The notes below the pieces were generated by a model. It was not told the origin of the DNA, searched no databases, and saw only the letters and a list, made by a program, of their open reading frames with translations. 64,000 nucleotides of DNA from Ophioderma brevispina (taxonomy: Eukaryota > Echinodermata > Ophiuroidea > Amphilepidida > Ophiodermatidae): positions 104,537-168,536 of the forward strand of contig JAMKCH010049087.1 in assembly GCA_023653785.1 (NCBI GenBank), in the 5' to 3' direction. The translations under genes and the position numbers were made by a program. Numbering within the stretch: the first letter of the stretch is position 1; each line of letters starts with the position of its first letter. Below are positions 23,882 through 35,744 of this stretch, one piece after another.

Positions 23882-24472
23882 ATTACACTGCAAAACTCCG
23901 GGTTGAATATGCAACAAGTCCGGTGGTAAGCTTGTCAGTGTTAATTTTGGTGTTTGTGTTAAAGTTATGTTTAACCAATGCTTGGTGTTGGCTGCAAAAT
24001 TTTGGTTAGGCTTTTTTGGTGGTCTGCTATGTAATGCTAGAAGTAAGCAGCTAATATAGAAACAAAACAATAAAACAGCAAAAAACCATTTTCTACTAAA
24101 TGTTAGAATGTACAGCCATAACAGTTAACACCAAACCATTCGTGTTAATTAACACCAAAGAGTGTGGTACTCCTGGGACACACGGGGGTGGTAAATTAAC
24201 ACCAGTGGTGTCAACCTAACACAAGAGGGGTGGAATTAAACCCGTTAGTCAATGTAACACCAGGAGGGTGTTAAATACATAATTAACACCGAAATTGGTG
24301 TAAGATTAACACCAAGAAGTGTTATGTTATATATTGTAATAACAAAAAAATTGGTCAATATAACACTAATTTGGTGTAATTTAACAACCAATAGGTGTCC
24401 TCTCCAAACACCGGCTGGTGGTAAAATTCAAACACCCTCCTCGGTGTTAATCTAACACCGAGTTGTTGACAT
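23882..24472. mobile_element. AACACC-word element, older copy
   Basis: Starts CACTGCAAAACTCCGGGTTG after TTA, close to the terminus of the intact element at 35188. The inside is full of TTAACACC / GGTGTTAA words, in the same order as that element and with the shared internal block 'cattttctactaaa'. The right end (complement reads CAACTCGGTGTTAG) is degenerate and has lost the CACTGCAAAA terminus. No coding capacity. Confidence 0.7.
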
Positions 24473-26520
24473 TATAAGCTTCAAATGATACCCAACTTCA
24501 TCTTGTGATTGTTCTCATATTTGGATACCAAAATAGTTATTTTGATGTATTCAATATTTATTATTTTGCAAGAAACGCTCAGGAGTTGTCTAAAACTACA
24601 TAATTTTCCAGGTTGACAAGACTGATTCTGTAGGTTTTCCGAAATAAGGGTTTTCTGCCCTTTGTATATGGAGGAAACGCGGACCACCCCACAATAGGCA
24701 TGTCTAGGTGCGTAACCGTGGGAATGGCCCTGGGAGTTTATGTATAGTTCTGTTTTAAAAATTTTGTACATTTTAATTTTAACCTTTCACCGTTGGTTGT
24801 TCTGTGACCGCCATGGTCCACCCATGGTCACCCAAAATGACGAAGTGTTATATCTTGTTTGCGCGTTTGTAAGTGTTTTAACGTCATCAGTTTTGATTAC
24901 TAACCAGCAATCGACATCTGAGTCTTCGGGATATCAGAACAAGACTGTAAACAAATTTGAAATTCTTAAAAAAAAAAAAAAAAAAAAGTAAAATTAAAAG
25001 GTAAAACAGAAACAGTTTCAGAGAAAAAAAAAAATACTTTTCCATATGCAAAAAATAGAGGAAGTTGTTTAGACCAAAAAACGGTAAGCATTGCGGACAG
25101 TATCCTCTATCCGCCTGTTGTGTCATTTCAAATTGAAATGTGTGACTATCAATAAACATGTACGGGGGTTTTAAATCTTGGATTGGCCTATATTAAGCAA
25201 AACTAAGAGTAGCACCAATATAAAAACATTCATACATGAGGCATCAGACGGTCTGGGTAATACTCCTAATAATTGTTTCATAGATCTCCTTCATAAACAC
25301 TAATTCTGTATAGCGTGACTGGTTCATGGATATGGTATTTATGCACTCAATCGTACACTGATTTTGATGCACTTTTGATAAGGATACCATATTATTTCGT
25401 GGAAAGTAGGCCTATCACCTATAGTTCCTCAACACTTCCTAGGAAGTCAAAAGTGTTATCTTTTTAGGCATTACATTTTCTCTTTCCGCAACTATTCCCT
25501 GTATATCCCTGCACGTGGGCTTTATTCCGATAAGGGGAATAAAGCACATGATCGAGTGTAATATGCCCTTTTCCTCTTTGTTTTCGTTATATTTGTCCTT
25601 ATGATTAATGGTTGAGCTATGACTTAAAAACAAAAAAGGTCGATGCTCAATTTTTCTCTAATCGGAGTTCTCATTAAAAACAGATGGTAATTTTGTGATC
25701 CTTCTCAGTCAGCTTAGATCGCTTTCTCTCGATTCTGTCAGAATCAGATACTAGAATTCCAAAATAAAGTTACTTAATGTTCTTTATAAAAGAAGACCAA
25801 GAAACAGATGTTGCATGTTTGAACATTCATGGAACTTATTTGGTTCTTTTTGTTATCATTCATATCACACAGTGCGGAACTTTTGGTTTGAGACAAGAAT
25901 AAAATCGTGGGAAAGATCGGGATTTTTGTGTAATTTCTGATTCTAATGTGCATCTGCATTTGGACATTGTCATGATGGCGTTGGTTGTGTGGTGTGTTAG
26001 TGTACTCAATTACCAAAATCGTGTGGATTTTTAAAATCTTGTGGATCGGTGACCTTGCGGATTGCAGCTTCATTTTCTTTAACCATTCCTACCCGCATAA
26101 AAACAACAAAACATTGACAGGGGGCGTTGTGTCAGCTATCTAGTAGTTCGTTGAGTTCTTATAGGAGTAACCGATTTGTCCGACTATCAGTTCACATTAA
26201 ATCACGCAAGACTTCTCGCATTCACCGTGTGTCCCGGTCTGATAAGAAGATACGAATCATGTTGACTAATCGCACAATTGCATTTACTTCTGCAAATTGA
26301 ACATGAGTATTGAACTCTTTCTTCTTTGTTAATTTCCCAATCCCTTTTTCATAACCGAAATCACCATTCTGATGTATGTGTTCCATGTAGAGCGACTTCT
26401 ATTGACAATATCATTAACATTGTAATTTACGATATTATCAATAATAAATGAAGACGCCATGTGGCGCAGGGTCAAGTTGTGATAACCAGCTAGCTGCAAG
26501 ATATCCGCGGTAACACACGT
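24473..26520. other. Intergenic or HLX-like intron, no gene seen
   Basis: AT-rich; contains poly-A runs at 24968 and 25025. Minus-strand open frames of 90-99 codons are low-complexity and show no domain. Confidence 0.4.
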
Positions 26521-26524
26521 ACAT

Positions 26525-26790
26525 ACATCCATACATAGATTAATAACCTACATTACATACATACATACTAACGTACGTACGTACACGTATGTACATACTA
26601 CATCATACAACTACATATCCTACAACAAACATAATACATAATCACACATACATACATACATACCATACATAATACATCATAATACACTGTCATACGGTAC
26701 ATACACATACACACACATTACATACTACGAATACATACAGTGCAATACATACATACATACATCCATACATACCATACATACACAGCTGCA
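26525..26790. repeat. (CATA)n / ACATAC microsatellite
   Basis: Imperfect array of CATACATACATA words over about 265 bases, interrupted by ACGTACGTACG and TACAACA segments. The open frames on both strands here are repeat artefacts. Confidence 0.85.
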
Positions 26791-26990
26791 AGCATATATG
26801 GAGGACAAATACGCGAAAATAAGGACAAACAACATAACACAGCATCGTGGTGGGTGACATAAGAAACAACAATATCAACAATAACAAAGAAGCGGGAAAA
26901 ACAAATACAAACTGGAAAAGTTATCAAAAAATAATGCATCGTGGTATAATTCTAGGTACTACTTGTTAAGTTAAAAAATTCCGTATTTAC

Positions 26991-27118
26991 CTAAGGCGTT
27001 GGTTTTAGGCTGTTGTCCCTTTTCCACAAAGAAGGCTTTGAGGTATGAAGTAAGTTCGGCAGTATTGGTAATGCCGCGCCATACTTTTTGTAATAGTCTC
27101 TTGAAAGCAGAGCGTAAT
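26991..27118 (-). CDS. Candidate exon of unidentified protein
   Basis: On the minus strand an open stretch reads RSAFKRLLQKVWRGIT and continues through AELTSYLKAFFVEKG to NAL, then a good donor (TTAG|GTAAAT at 26990). Composition is amphipathic and protein-like. The stretch is closed upstream by a TGA with no acceptor between, so it is only an exon if the sequence has an indel there. I do not recognise the product. Confidence 0.2.
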
Positions 27119-27239
27119 GTTCAGCGGGAATTGTTTTTGGAGTCCAGAGGTACTGATACGTACATAAGGAGACGGACATCGCATCTTGATAGGGCGGGTT
27201 TTTTTTTTGCTGTTAGATGTGGGTAATTAACACAATAAA

Positions 27240-29260
27240 TATTTAGTGATGAGTAATTTGTATGCATAGAGATCCATTCATCACTTTTTTGGTCTATTAA
27301 AAATCAGTCACTCTGAAAAACTTAACATCTTGATTAAAGTCCATCAGATCGAAACGAAACTACTAGTAACCTTACCAAATAAAACAAGGAATAATATAAT
27401 CTATATTATATATAATTATACAATAAGTTAAAATCAATCTGGTATGCCAACACCCTTAACACAATCGCCTAATGGATGTTTCAAATTTGGTTACAGATCA
27501 CGGCGACCAACTAATCTTACAGATGACACCAAAATACAAAGTGAGAGCAACCCTATAAAACTATTTCATTCATTGAAAGGTATGCTGAAAGTGTTAAATT
27601 AGAGATGGTTACTGTTAACTAATTAAAAGCGAGTCCTAACAGTGATGGTAATTGTGTTATTAATAAATTCTTCGCAATTATTAACGTTTAGTGCTACTAA
27701 ATTAACACGTCCTATACCTTCAGTAGACGAGGCTTTAGCCCTTAACTTGGTAAGTGTTTGCCTGGTGTTTTGCATTGCCGCTTCATTTCCGATATATAAC
27801 TGCAGTGCATGCTTAAGGTACACGGTACTGTTATCACGCTCTCATTATAATCTAGGCTAGTGTTACATCTCGTCAATTAAATATACAACCTTTAGAAAAT
27901 TATACGTGAGACGTAGATTTGAACGTGCCAGGTGGAAATATCTTATTCAATGTAGAGTGAAGCCCCCCCCCCCCCAAATTGAATTTCACTTGCTTCCCGT
28001 TTGACATCTAAAAGCGTGTAAATCATACAATCAAGATTAAACAGCGAAGCTGCACATATCAAACGCACGATGCGCTTTTAATATTTTTTGTAAGTAACGT
28101 GTTTCGATCAGCCACGCTGATCATCATGAAGATCATGAGCAATTACTCAGTTTCTTGATAATGGGAAAACTAAAATTCAAGTTTAATCAAAATCAAGGAA
28201 TTTTTAACTACTTTGGGGCTATAAAACTTCCAAGGTACCGTTTTACCTTGTCCATAAAGACGGTATACCTTCAGTTTAATAAGCCGTTTAGTGAAATTGG
28301 CACTTCAATCGAACCTATGCATTATTATGAGATTATACTCGGAATTTCGTCTGGGTTTTGAGAAAATTGACCGAGGTAATAAAAAGTGATTAAGAATGCA
28401 TAAACAAGGTTATCCAGTTCTAATTAAGATAACGTGCATTTTGGGGCTAAACCTTTGCCGTATTTGAAGCTGAGAGAATCATGGGTCAACGCGCCTTAGT
28501 TTTGCAACGTTTTGCATCGGGTTGTGCGATTTGATCTCGCTACATTCCCGTTTTAAAGTTTGAGGGTTTGCATTAGCGATTTTCTTACGAGCGGATAAAA
28601 TGTACTTTTGAAGACAATTAGCGAAATAGATCGATACAAGCAAACTCGAGAATTGGCGTATTTCGTGGTTGCATTATTCTTTTTGCCTTGGGGAAATGTA
28701 AAGCCAGAACGAAATTACAAAGTTAGTGAAATAGTGACAGATTCCAACCAGCGACGAAAATAATTAATAGAAATTAGATATAGATCCACTGATTAATAAC
28801 TATAACTATATAATAAATGGGCTCGGGTTTTAACGAAATTGTAATTCTATGGGTTACCTTGGGTGGTCATTTACCAAGACCATGCAAAAACAAACAAAAC
28901 GACACGCCGATTGTAAAAATGGGCATTATTTCACAATTTCATTAAGCAATTAATGTCTAATTCTAAAACAGTTGTTTTGGCACGGGTTTTGCCCATAAAA
29001 TAATACTATAGACAGAAAAACTGGAACCTTCTTTTCGAGTTTGAGTTGATTCGGGATCTTTTGCCAGCAATCGCTCATTCCAAACTTGAGCTGTGAACTG
29101 GATACCGGCGATCCCGAAGATTGTTCACTTGCAGGTGCGATTCCGTCATTGTTCTGTTTCTCTTATCAGATCGGCTGAGGAAGAACAGTTTATCACTCAT
29201 AAAATGCCATGACCTGGCTCTCTGCTCATAATGTTCCCGGAGTTAAGAGTGGTGGATGGT
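27240..29260. other. Intergenic or HLX-like intron, no gene seen
   Basis: AT-rich. A minus-strand open frame at 27623-27823 (AAMQNTRQTLTKLRAKAS region) and a plus frame at 28155-28361 are plausible-looking but unsupported. A palindromic GATCAGCCACGCTGATC occurs near 28105. A C12 run is at 27963. Confidence 0.35.
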
Positions 29261-29263
29261 TAC

Positions 29264-29576
29264 AGCATCAACATCATCATGGTCCATAGAGGTGTCACTT
29301 GGCGAGTGAACACGACCGCACGTAGAAAGAGCGAGCGGCACAGGCACACACTTGGCAGAGAAATTGGAAAGGAAACTTGATTTTGGTGTTTTTGCCAGAG
29401 ATGAGATTGTCTGCAGTAACAGGGCATGATGGTCATGTGGTGAAGGTGATGTAGAATTGGGAGCAGGAGACAGTTCCTCAAGCCCGACTCCGTTTTAGGC
29501 AAGTACGTGGTGGGAATAGTGGTAACCCAACGGGAACACGTGAAGCGTACAGGCTGGTCACAAAGTCAGCGGACAT
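29264..29576 (-). CDS. Candidate first coding exon of the HLX-like gene
   Basis: This block is richer in GC than its surroundings. From ATG at 29576 it reads MSADFVTSLYASRVPVGLPL, then after one apparent indel a Ser/Pro/His-rich stretch (ELSPAPNSTSPSPHDHH), a segment KTPKSSFLSNFSAKC, and SPSDTSMDHDDVDA before GTAACC. SSFL-type segments followed by a proline/serine linker resemble the N-terminal repressor motif region of HLX/DBX-class proteins, and strand and order fit. The distance of about 20 kb to the homeodomain exon and the indel make this an inference. Confidence 0.35.
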
Positions 29577-29997
29577 TAACTAACCTTCACACAACACACC
29601 TGGCCTGATACCTTTTTTCACAATGCGGTATTTGGTGACGTGAGTCGACAAAATTAAACAACTTACAGGCGTGGTGATATATCAAATTCCAGTGAACAGT
29701 TGAAAAAATCTAGTATAAATAGAACACATCTTTAAAATACGTGGGCATAATAGTACACCCCATTAAAGTGCGCCAAACTGACAGAAAAGTCACAATTTCC
29801 AAATGTATATGGAGGGAATGCTAATAAATACCGTTTGTTGTTGTTGTTTGTGTTTTAAATGATAGGTTGGTCAAACAATTATCCGGGACCATTAGGCCTA
29901 TGGCGGATAATCTTTGAAAAATTGTTTTCAAGAAAGGTAATATATAGATTTTTGTTTCACAGATTGGTAATTTTAGAATGTCTGTGTGTCTGTCTGC

Positions 29998-30042
29998 ATT
30001 GTGTTGTATATGTGTGTATGTGTGTGTGTGTGTGTGTGCGGA
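29998..30042. repeat. (TG)n microsatellite
   Basis: TGTGTG-rich run with TA interruptions. The open frames on both strands are repeat translations. Confidence 0.85.
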
Positions 30043-30706
30043 TGTGAATGTATGTTTTGTGTACCCTATGTCTGTACGTTGAATTGTGTAATCTATCTGT
30101 AACACATTAACGAATAGTATTTATGCATATTCTTACCCCCCCCCTCCCCCCCACACAAGCACCGAAACACGTACACATAACGTGTATCATATCGTGACAC
30201 AGTATCCTTCTAATTAGTTGCTTTTTATTTCATTGCATGTAAGTTATGAGAATATTAATTAATAAAATGTCTTGTGAATGATGGAGAGTCGCGTTAAATA
30301 AAAACTTTGTCACATGAACGTCTCATGGCTGATGCAGGTAGGGCATTCAAGTGATGGGGATGTGCGGACAGGAATTCACACTAGGTCATTTCGGCGCTGT
30401 GAGAGATTGACGCAAAAGGGGGTCTTCGTGAGACGCTCCTAAAAATTATGGATCATTCCTGAAACCTATAAAAAGTTGGGGTCATAACAATCTCGAAATA
30501 AAACAAACAAATATTTAAGAACCTGAAATTGTAATGGGAAAATTTAACAAAAACTTTCAAAAACAGTTTTTTAAAAGGACGAGTCAATGTTGATAGCAAT
30601 AACAAAAATGGCGCTTACAGCGGAGAGGCAATTGACAGGACTTTGAGAAAGAGTTCATTGTGCCGCACATCCCCGTCGCTCATTTTTGAGTGGATTGATC
30701 ATCAGT

Positions 30707-30826
30707 CCAGGTTAGGTGTAGAAGTAATTTAGTCCGGGGCGTAATCATAGTCCGGCTACACTGTAAGGAATGGGCACTCATTCAGTGCTCATCACGCAAC
30801 ATTAGTTTCCATGCTTTATTATGGAA
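30707..30826 (+). repeat. One arm of the 59.9 kb foldback family
   Basis: Shares AGGTGTAGAAGTAAT, ATAGTCCGG, the 'gggca' block and CATTAGTTTCCATGCTTTATT in order with the left arm at 59869 and with 37085-37203. The mirror arm is not seen, so this is a half element or solo arm. Confidence 0.55.
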
Positions 30827-31389
30827 TTCTTTTGAAGACCGTCTTAAACAGTCCCCATCATTATCTATTTTTAAACAATCACAAACAACAGCCATTTTGA
30901 TTATTTTGCAACTGATTAATTGTCTTAATAATTTGTACCTTATACTGATTCATTATATATTTAAAACTGGTTTTTTTTTTTTTTCCCCTCTGTATTTTTT
31001 TTTCATCTATTAATTGTAATTTTGGGCAGCACCCTTATTTTCTCCACGTGTGTCGCTATTTATCATTGTAGTGGTTAATGCCCTTTATCAAATTAACGGT
31101 TTCATACTTATGTTATTAATGTGTACTTTAAGCATGGGTGCCACTAATTACACACCACGCCTGCGTTCTAAGTGGCATCCACATCTTTTGCAATATTGTA
31201 TATTATTTATATCTAATCAATTTTGGTTCTAATACTATGTTCTATTTTATTTTGGTTACAATATTTTATATTTTTGTTATATGGCCTCCATTTTTCTGAT
31301 TAAACTTTTATAAAAATATTATTTCTCAATTTTATTTTGAGAAAAGATTTCTCACGGGAAAAGCACTTTGATTTACTATAAAAGAGAGA
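30827..31389. other. Intergenic, AT-rich
   Basis: No gene seen. T-runs near 30971 and 31004. Confidence 0.4.
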
Positions 31390-32275
31390 AAAGGGGAATT
31401 CCCTAGAGTTGTTTTTGCAACCTGCACCTGTTTAAGATTGCAAATAGGGGAAGTGGGGATTCCCCAAGGATGCTCCTTATAAACTTGTTTATGTTTGGAG
31501 ATCAAACCATTGCAGAACCTAGGTAATTACCCCACAAAGTTATATATGAAGTGATGTTAATTTTCGGGTGAATGAATTCCCAATTGGTCAGCTAGTGTAA
31601 GGTTGTGTTTATGCATCAGACGAAGAATGTAATGATTATGTTAGAAAGGGTATTTATCTGTGATAGTTAATAACTAGACTGGAATGACTCTCTGCCAGCA
31701 GTTGAAAATCAGGAGCGAAACTAGAGCTCTGGAGCTAACAGTATAAATTATAGCTAGTATTTACTCTACCATAATGGTAGATTTGAGTTTTCTACATCTA
31801 GTGCCACCGGATTTCAATTTTTGGATGCCGCCGGAGCTTGATAGCTAAATTGTCTGCTGTGTCGGTCTTTTAAGAAGTTAAAAGCAAGAGGCTTCCGTTT
31901 TTTGAATCAAAAAGGGATTCCATTTTGGTCCTAGGAGGACATGCGACAGACTGATGGTGTATATTACCTGGATTTTATTATTGTGGACCATTTGTCGTCG
32001 AGGGAAAGCCCCGCCTTCTTGAACTGCTGGACAAGATTACCTTCAGACTGGAAAAGAGATTCCCTTGGAAAGTTTACCCTGATTTTGTATGAACTTGTGC
32101 GCTTCATTTTGGAGTCTTCGCTGAGAGGTCATATCATCGTTGAACTGCAACGCTCTTTGCAACATTAGTTCAGTTATAAATTGTGTGTAATTTGTAATTT
32201 TTGATTTATGTAATGTTTTGGACATACCCAAAACTTGAACCAAATCAATAAAGATCATTAAAACTGTTTTTATAT
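31390..32275 (+). other. Possible untranslated transcript end or retroelement LTR
   Basis: Moderately GC-richer than its flanks. Has an AATAAA at 32247 followed by an A-rich stretch, and a 75-codon open frame (31941-32168) with no known domain. It could be the 3' part of an exon, a non-coding RNA or a solo LTR. I could not find matching terminal repeats or a primer-binding site. Confidence 0.2.
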
Positions 32276-32980
32276 ATTAATTCAGACATTGTGGCACAAG
32301 GCTCAGTTATGAGTGTTTTGAAAGGGATTTCTCGACCGTAGGCGTACACGAGGGGGGGGGGGGGGGGACCCCGGGGGGGTTACCATGAACATTATTGACA
32401 TGGTAAGATGAGATGAGAATAAACTGTTCTGTAGTGCTTTCACACCGGTCAGGCACCTAGCCCCATTCCGCGATATAAACTTAAACGTTTACGAGGGAAG
32501 CCGGCGAGCCGCACCATTGAAATCGTTGTAGTTATGATCAATTAGGGTCAACGTGACGCTTCCAATGTAGCTTTACTCAGGGGAGGCTGCTAATTGGTCA
32601 CAATACTTCTGTCCAAATTGGTCACAATGGAACTTTGTAGCCAATCAGCAACGTGGTAATAATGGTGGTGGGACTGTAAGGGGAATTAGCCACTCAGAAA
32701 CGCTGGTTGTATGAATCAACTGAAATTTTGAAATTGAAATTATCTCGTGAACCTCAAACAAAAGATGAGGTGCTAGGATCACGAAATGCACCTTTAAATA
32801 ATCCATCCAGAATTGATTACCATGTTTGTTAAAAACAAATAGTGTATTGTTTTAAATCGAACGTACAGTCTGTGGTTTTGTATCACTTGGGTGAAACCTT
32901 TATTTTATTGACGACGACGCCCATTGACGGAAATGTTCCACCTAATTATACTTTGACCTTGTGGCATCAGGTCATATTCG
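32276..32980. other. Intergenic with G16 run
   Basis: No gene seen. A run of about 16 G followed by GACCCCGGGGGGG lies at 32352-32378. Two tandem 'attggtcacaat' blocks occur near 32595-32630. GCACCTTTAA at 32788 resembles the end of the TTAA-flanked MITEs. Confidence 0.4.
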
Positions 32981-32983
32981 CCC

Positions 32984-34140
32984 ATATATATATATATATA
33001 TACCTCGCTTGTAAAAAGCTTGTAAAAATGGCTGAGATAAAGACGTAAAACCCCAAACCAAAAGTTGCACTTTATTGTCTCGCCTGAACTTTGTTTGGCA
33101 GAGACTTAGTAATCACTTTTCTGTCTGTCTGCCTGTCCGTGTTAACTGCTTGTGTACGATTTATCTGGAGTGCCGTAAGGGCTACAATGATGTAACTTGG
33201 TGGAAAGAAGTGGGTTGATGAGTTCTCGACCTGATTAGATTTTGGGCGTAAAATATGTTAATTAAGTATCTAATTTGCATAATTTACGAAAATTTTCCCG
33301 CCCGCAAGGATTAATATATATATATTATATATATATATATATATTATATATATATATATTATATATATATATCGCTTGTAAAAAGCTTGTAAAAATGGCT
33401 GAGATAAAGACGTAAAACCCCAAACCAAAAGTTGCACTTTATTGTCTCGCCTGAACTTTGTTTGGTAGAGACTTAGTAATCACTTTTCTGTCTGTCTGTC
33501 TGCCTGTCCGTGTTAACTGCTTGTGTACAAGTTATCTGGAGTTCCGTAAGGCGTATAATGATGTAACTTGGTGGAAAGAAGTGGGTTGATGAGTTCTCGA
33601 CCTGATTAGATTTTGGGCGTGTTTCAGGCAAATTAGATATGCAAATGAGCTAATTACTATGCAAAAATCAGCGATATTACTATATTATTGAAACGGTACA
33701 TCGGATACGCACAATTTCTTCGCTGTATGAAAGCCTATCATGGTGCGCATCTTTTTTTGCAATTTAAAAGTGCGTGATTTGTATCGACTTAGGTATGCAA
33801 ATGAGCTAATTAAATAAGCATAATTGCTGTATCGCTAAAATGGTACATCGGATATGCAAAATTCCTTTGCTACATGAAAGACCGCTATGCCATACATCTT
33901 TTGTGTGAATCATAATTGGGTCAAAGTGCATGTGGGCCAATTAAAGGGGCATTTTTGATGCAATTGATCTAATTAAATATGCGTCATTGCTGTATCCCTC
34001 AAACGGTATATTGGATATGTAAAATTCCTTCGCTGCATGAAAGACTACTATGCCACACATCTTTTGTGTGAATCATAATTGGGTCAAAGTACATGGGGCC
34101 TATTAAAGGGGCATTGTTTGATGCAATTGATCTATATTTT
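32984..34140 (+). repeat. Dispersed repeat family C, copy 1 (internally duplicated)
   Basis: The 250-base block starting CGCTTGTAAAAAGCTTG occurs at 33006 and again at 33373, each time right after a (TA)n run. It continues with a CTGTCTGTCTGCCTGTCC tract, 'tatctggagt.ccgtaag' and 'gattagattttgggcgt'. Then follow two or three ~170-base units with ATGCAAATGAGCTAATT and ACGGTACATCGGATA. Related copies are at 40090-40650 and 52150-52805. Non-coding. Confidence 0.8.
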
Positions 34141-34320
34141 AATGCCAAATTTGCTCAGATTTAGGTTGTTCTTCAGTGTGAAGTACTACACCTTACAAAG
34201 GAATTTGATACAGGAGTTTGTTTACATTACAATTAACTAGGTCAGCATGTGTTAATTTGGCAGTTTATAGGCTGTATGTTTGGTGTGGTGGTGTACAAAA
34301 CAAGAAGACTTATCAATAAG

Positions 34321-35187
34321 GGGGGGGGGTGCTACTTCTAAACCTCTTTTATGCTTATAGGGGACTTTTTACCATTATTATCTCCATAATGGAAAGCAGT
34401 GTGACCCCCGGGGTGGTGTTAAATGAAAGAGTGAGAAGTATAAAATGCTATAAATGCAAACCCGGGGGTGCTACTCTTAAACGTCTCTTAATATGCTCAT
34501 ATGGGAACCTTTCAAGATTAATATCTCCACAACGGAGAATGCTGTGACCCCTATGGTGGTGTCAAATGAAAGAGCGAGAAATAAAGAATACTATAAATGC
34601 AAAACCGGGGGTGCTACTCCTAAACGTCTCTTAGTTATGCTCATGTTGGGGACTTTTCATGATTAATATCTCCACAGTGTGACCCCCGGGGTAGTGTCAA
34701 ATGAAAGAGCGGGGATAAAGGTTACTATAAATGCAAAACCGAGGGTGCTACTCCTAAACCGTCTCTTACCTATGCTCATGTGGGGGAATTTTCAAGATTA
34801 ATATCTCCACAATGGAAAATGTTGTGACCCCCGGGGTGGTGTCATATAAAAGAGCGGGAAATAAAGAATACTATAAATGTAAAACCGGGGGTGCTACTCC
34901 TAAACTCATTTTATGCTCATGCGGGGGACTTTTCAAGATTAATATCTCCACAACAGAAAATGTTGTGATCCCTTGGGTGGTGTCAAATGAAAGACTGAGA
35001 AGTATAGAAGACTATAATGCAAACCCGGGGGTGCTACTCCTAAACGTCTCTTAGTTATGCTCATGTTGGGGACTTTTCATGATTAATATCTCCACAATGG
35101 AAAATGTTGTGACCCTGGGGTGGTGTTCAAATGAAAGAGCGAGAAATAAAGAATACTATAAATGCAAAACCGGGGGTGCTACTCCTA
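34321..35187 (+). repeat. Tandem array of about 143-base units
   Basis: Units begin GGGGGTGCTACTCCTAAAC at about 34321, 34464, 34608, 34742, 34887, 35026 and 35172, so the period is 134-146. Each unit carries GATTAATATCTCCACAATGG, a GTGACCCC(C)GGGG(T)GG block and AAATGAAAGAGCGAGAAAT. The last unit is split by the 35188-35726 transposon, and its tail continues at 35729. Confidence 0.9.
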
Positions 35188-35726
35188 CACTGCAAAAACT
35201 GGGGTGTTAAAATTTTAACACCAAGTCGGTGTCAAGCGTGTTGGTGTTAGTTTCTGGTGTTGAAATTTAGGATTTTACACCGCTCGGTGTTGCTCCATAA
35301 ATTTTAATTATGCATTTTGGTGGTCTGTTTATGATTTATTAGAGGCAAGCGGTACAATAGAAGCATAAAATAACAAAATCAAACATTTTCTACTAAAATA
35401 TCAGAAGTTACAAATATAAATGTTAACACCAAAGTTTGGTGTTAATTAACACTCCTGATTCTAGGAGAGTGTTAAATTACACCAGTAGTGTCAATTTAGC
35501 ACCCGACTCTGTTAGAAAAAAATAATTAACACCGACTGTGGTGTAAAATTAACACCAGCAGTGTCATCTAACACCAAAATTTGTCTTAATATAACACTAA
35601 CATGGTGGTATTTAACACCGAAATGGTGTAAATCTAACACCAGTGGGTGCAGTCCCCTATTGATTCCAGGAGGGAGTTAAAATTGACACCCATGGTGTTA
35701 AAGTTAACACTCCAGTTTTTGCAGTG
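35188..35726. mobile_element. AACACC-word MITE with TA target duplication
   Basis: Terminal inverted repeats CACTGCAAAAACTGGGGTGT and, from the other end, CACTGCAAAAACTGGAGTGT match at all but one of the first 24 bases. TA flanks both ends (35186-35187, 35727-35728). Removing the element plus one TA restores CTCCTAAACGTC, the normal sequence of the 143-base tandem unit it sits in. The interior is made of AACACC / GGTGTT words. It is non-autonomous, with a TA duplication as in Tc1/mariner-like elements; the superfamily is not established. Confidence 0.9.
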
Positions 35727-35744
35727 TAAACGTCTTCTCTCACT

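Noticed and set aside
23846..24070. Minus-strand 74-codon open frame
   Set aside because: It overlaps the AACACC-word transposon and is built from its repeats.
31390..32275. LTR retrotransposon
   Set aside because: A poly(A) signal and TATA-like words are present, but no second LTR, primer-binding site, polypurine tract or gag-pol sequence was found.
34321..35187. CRISPR-like array
   Set aside because: Units of about 143 bases with no unique spacers, in animal DNA; it is a satellite.
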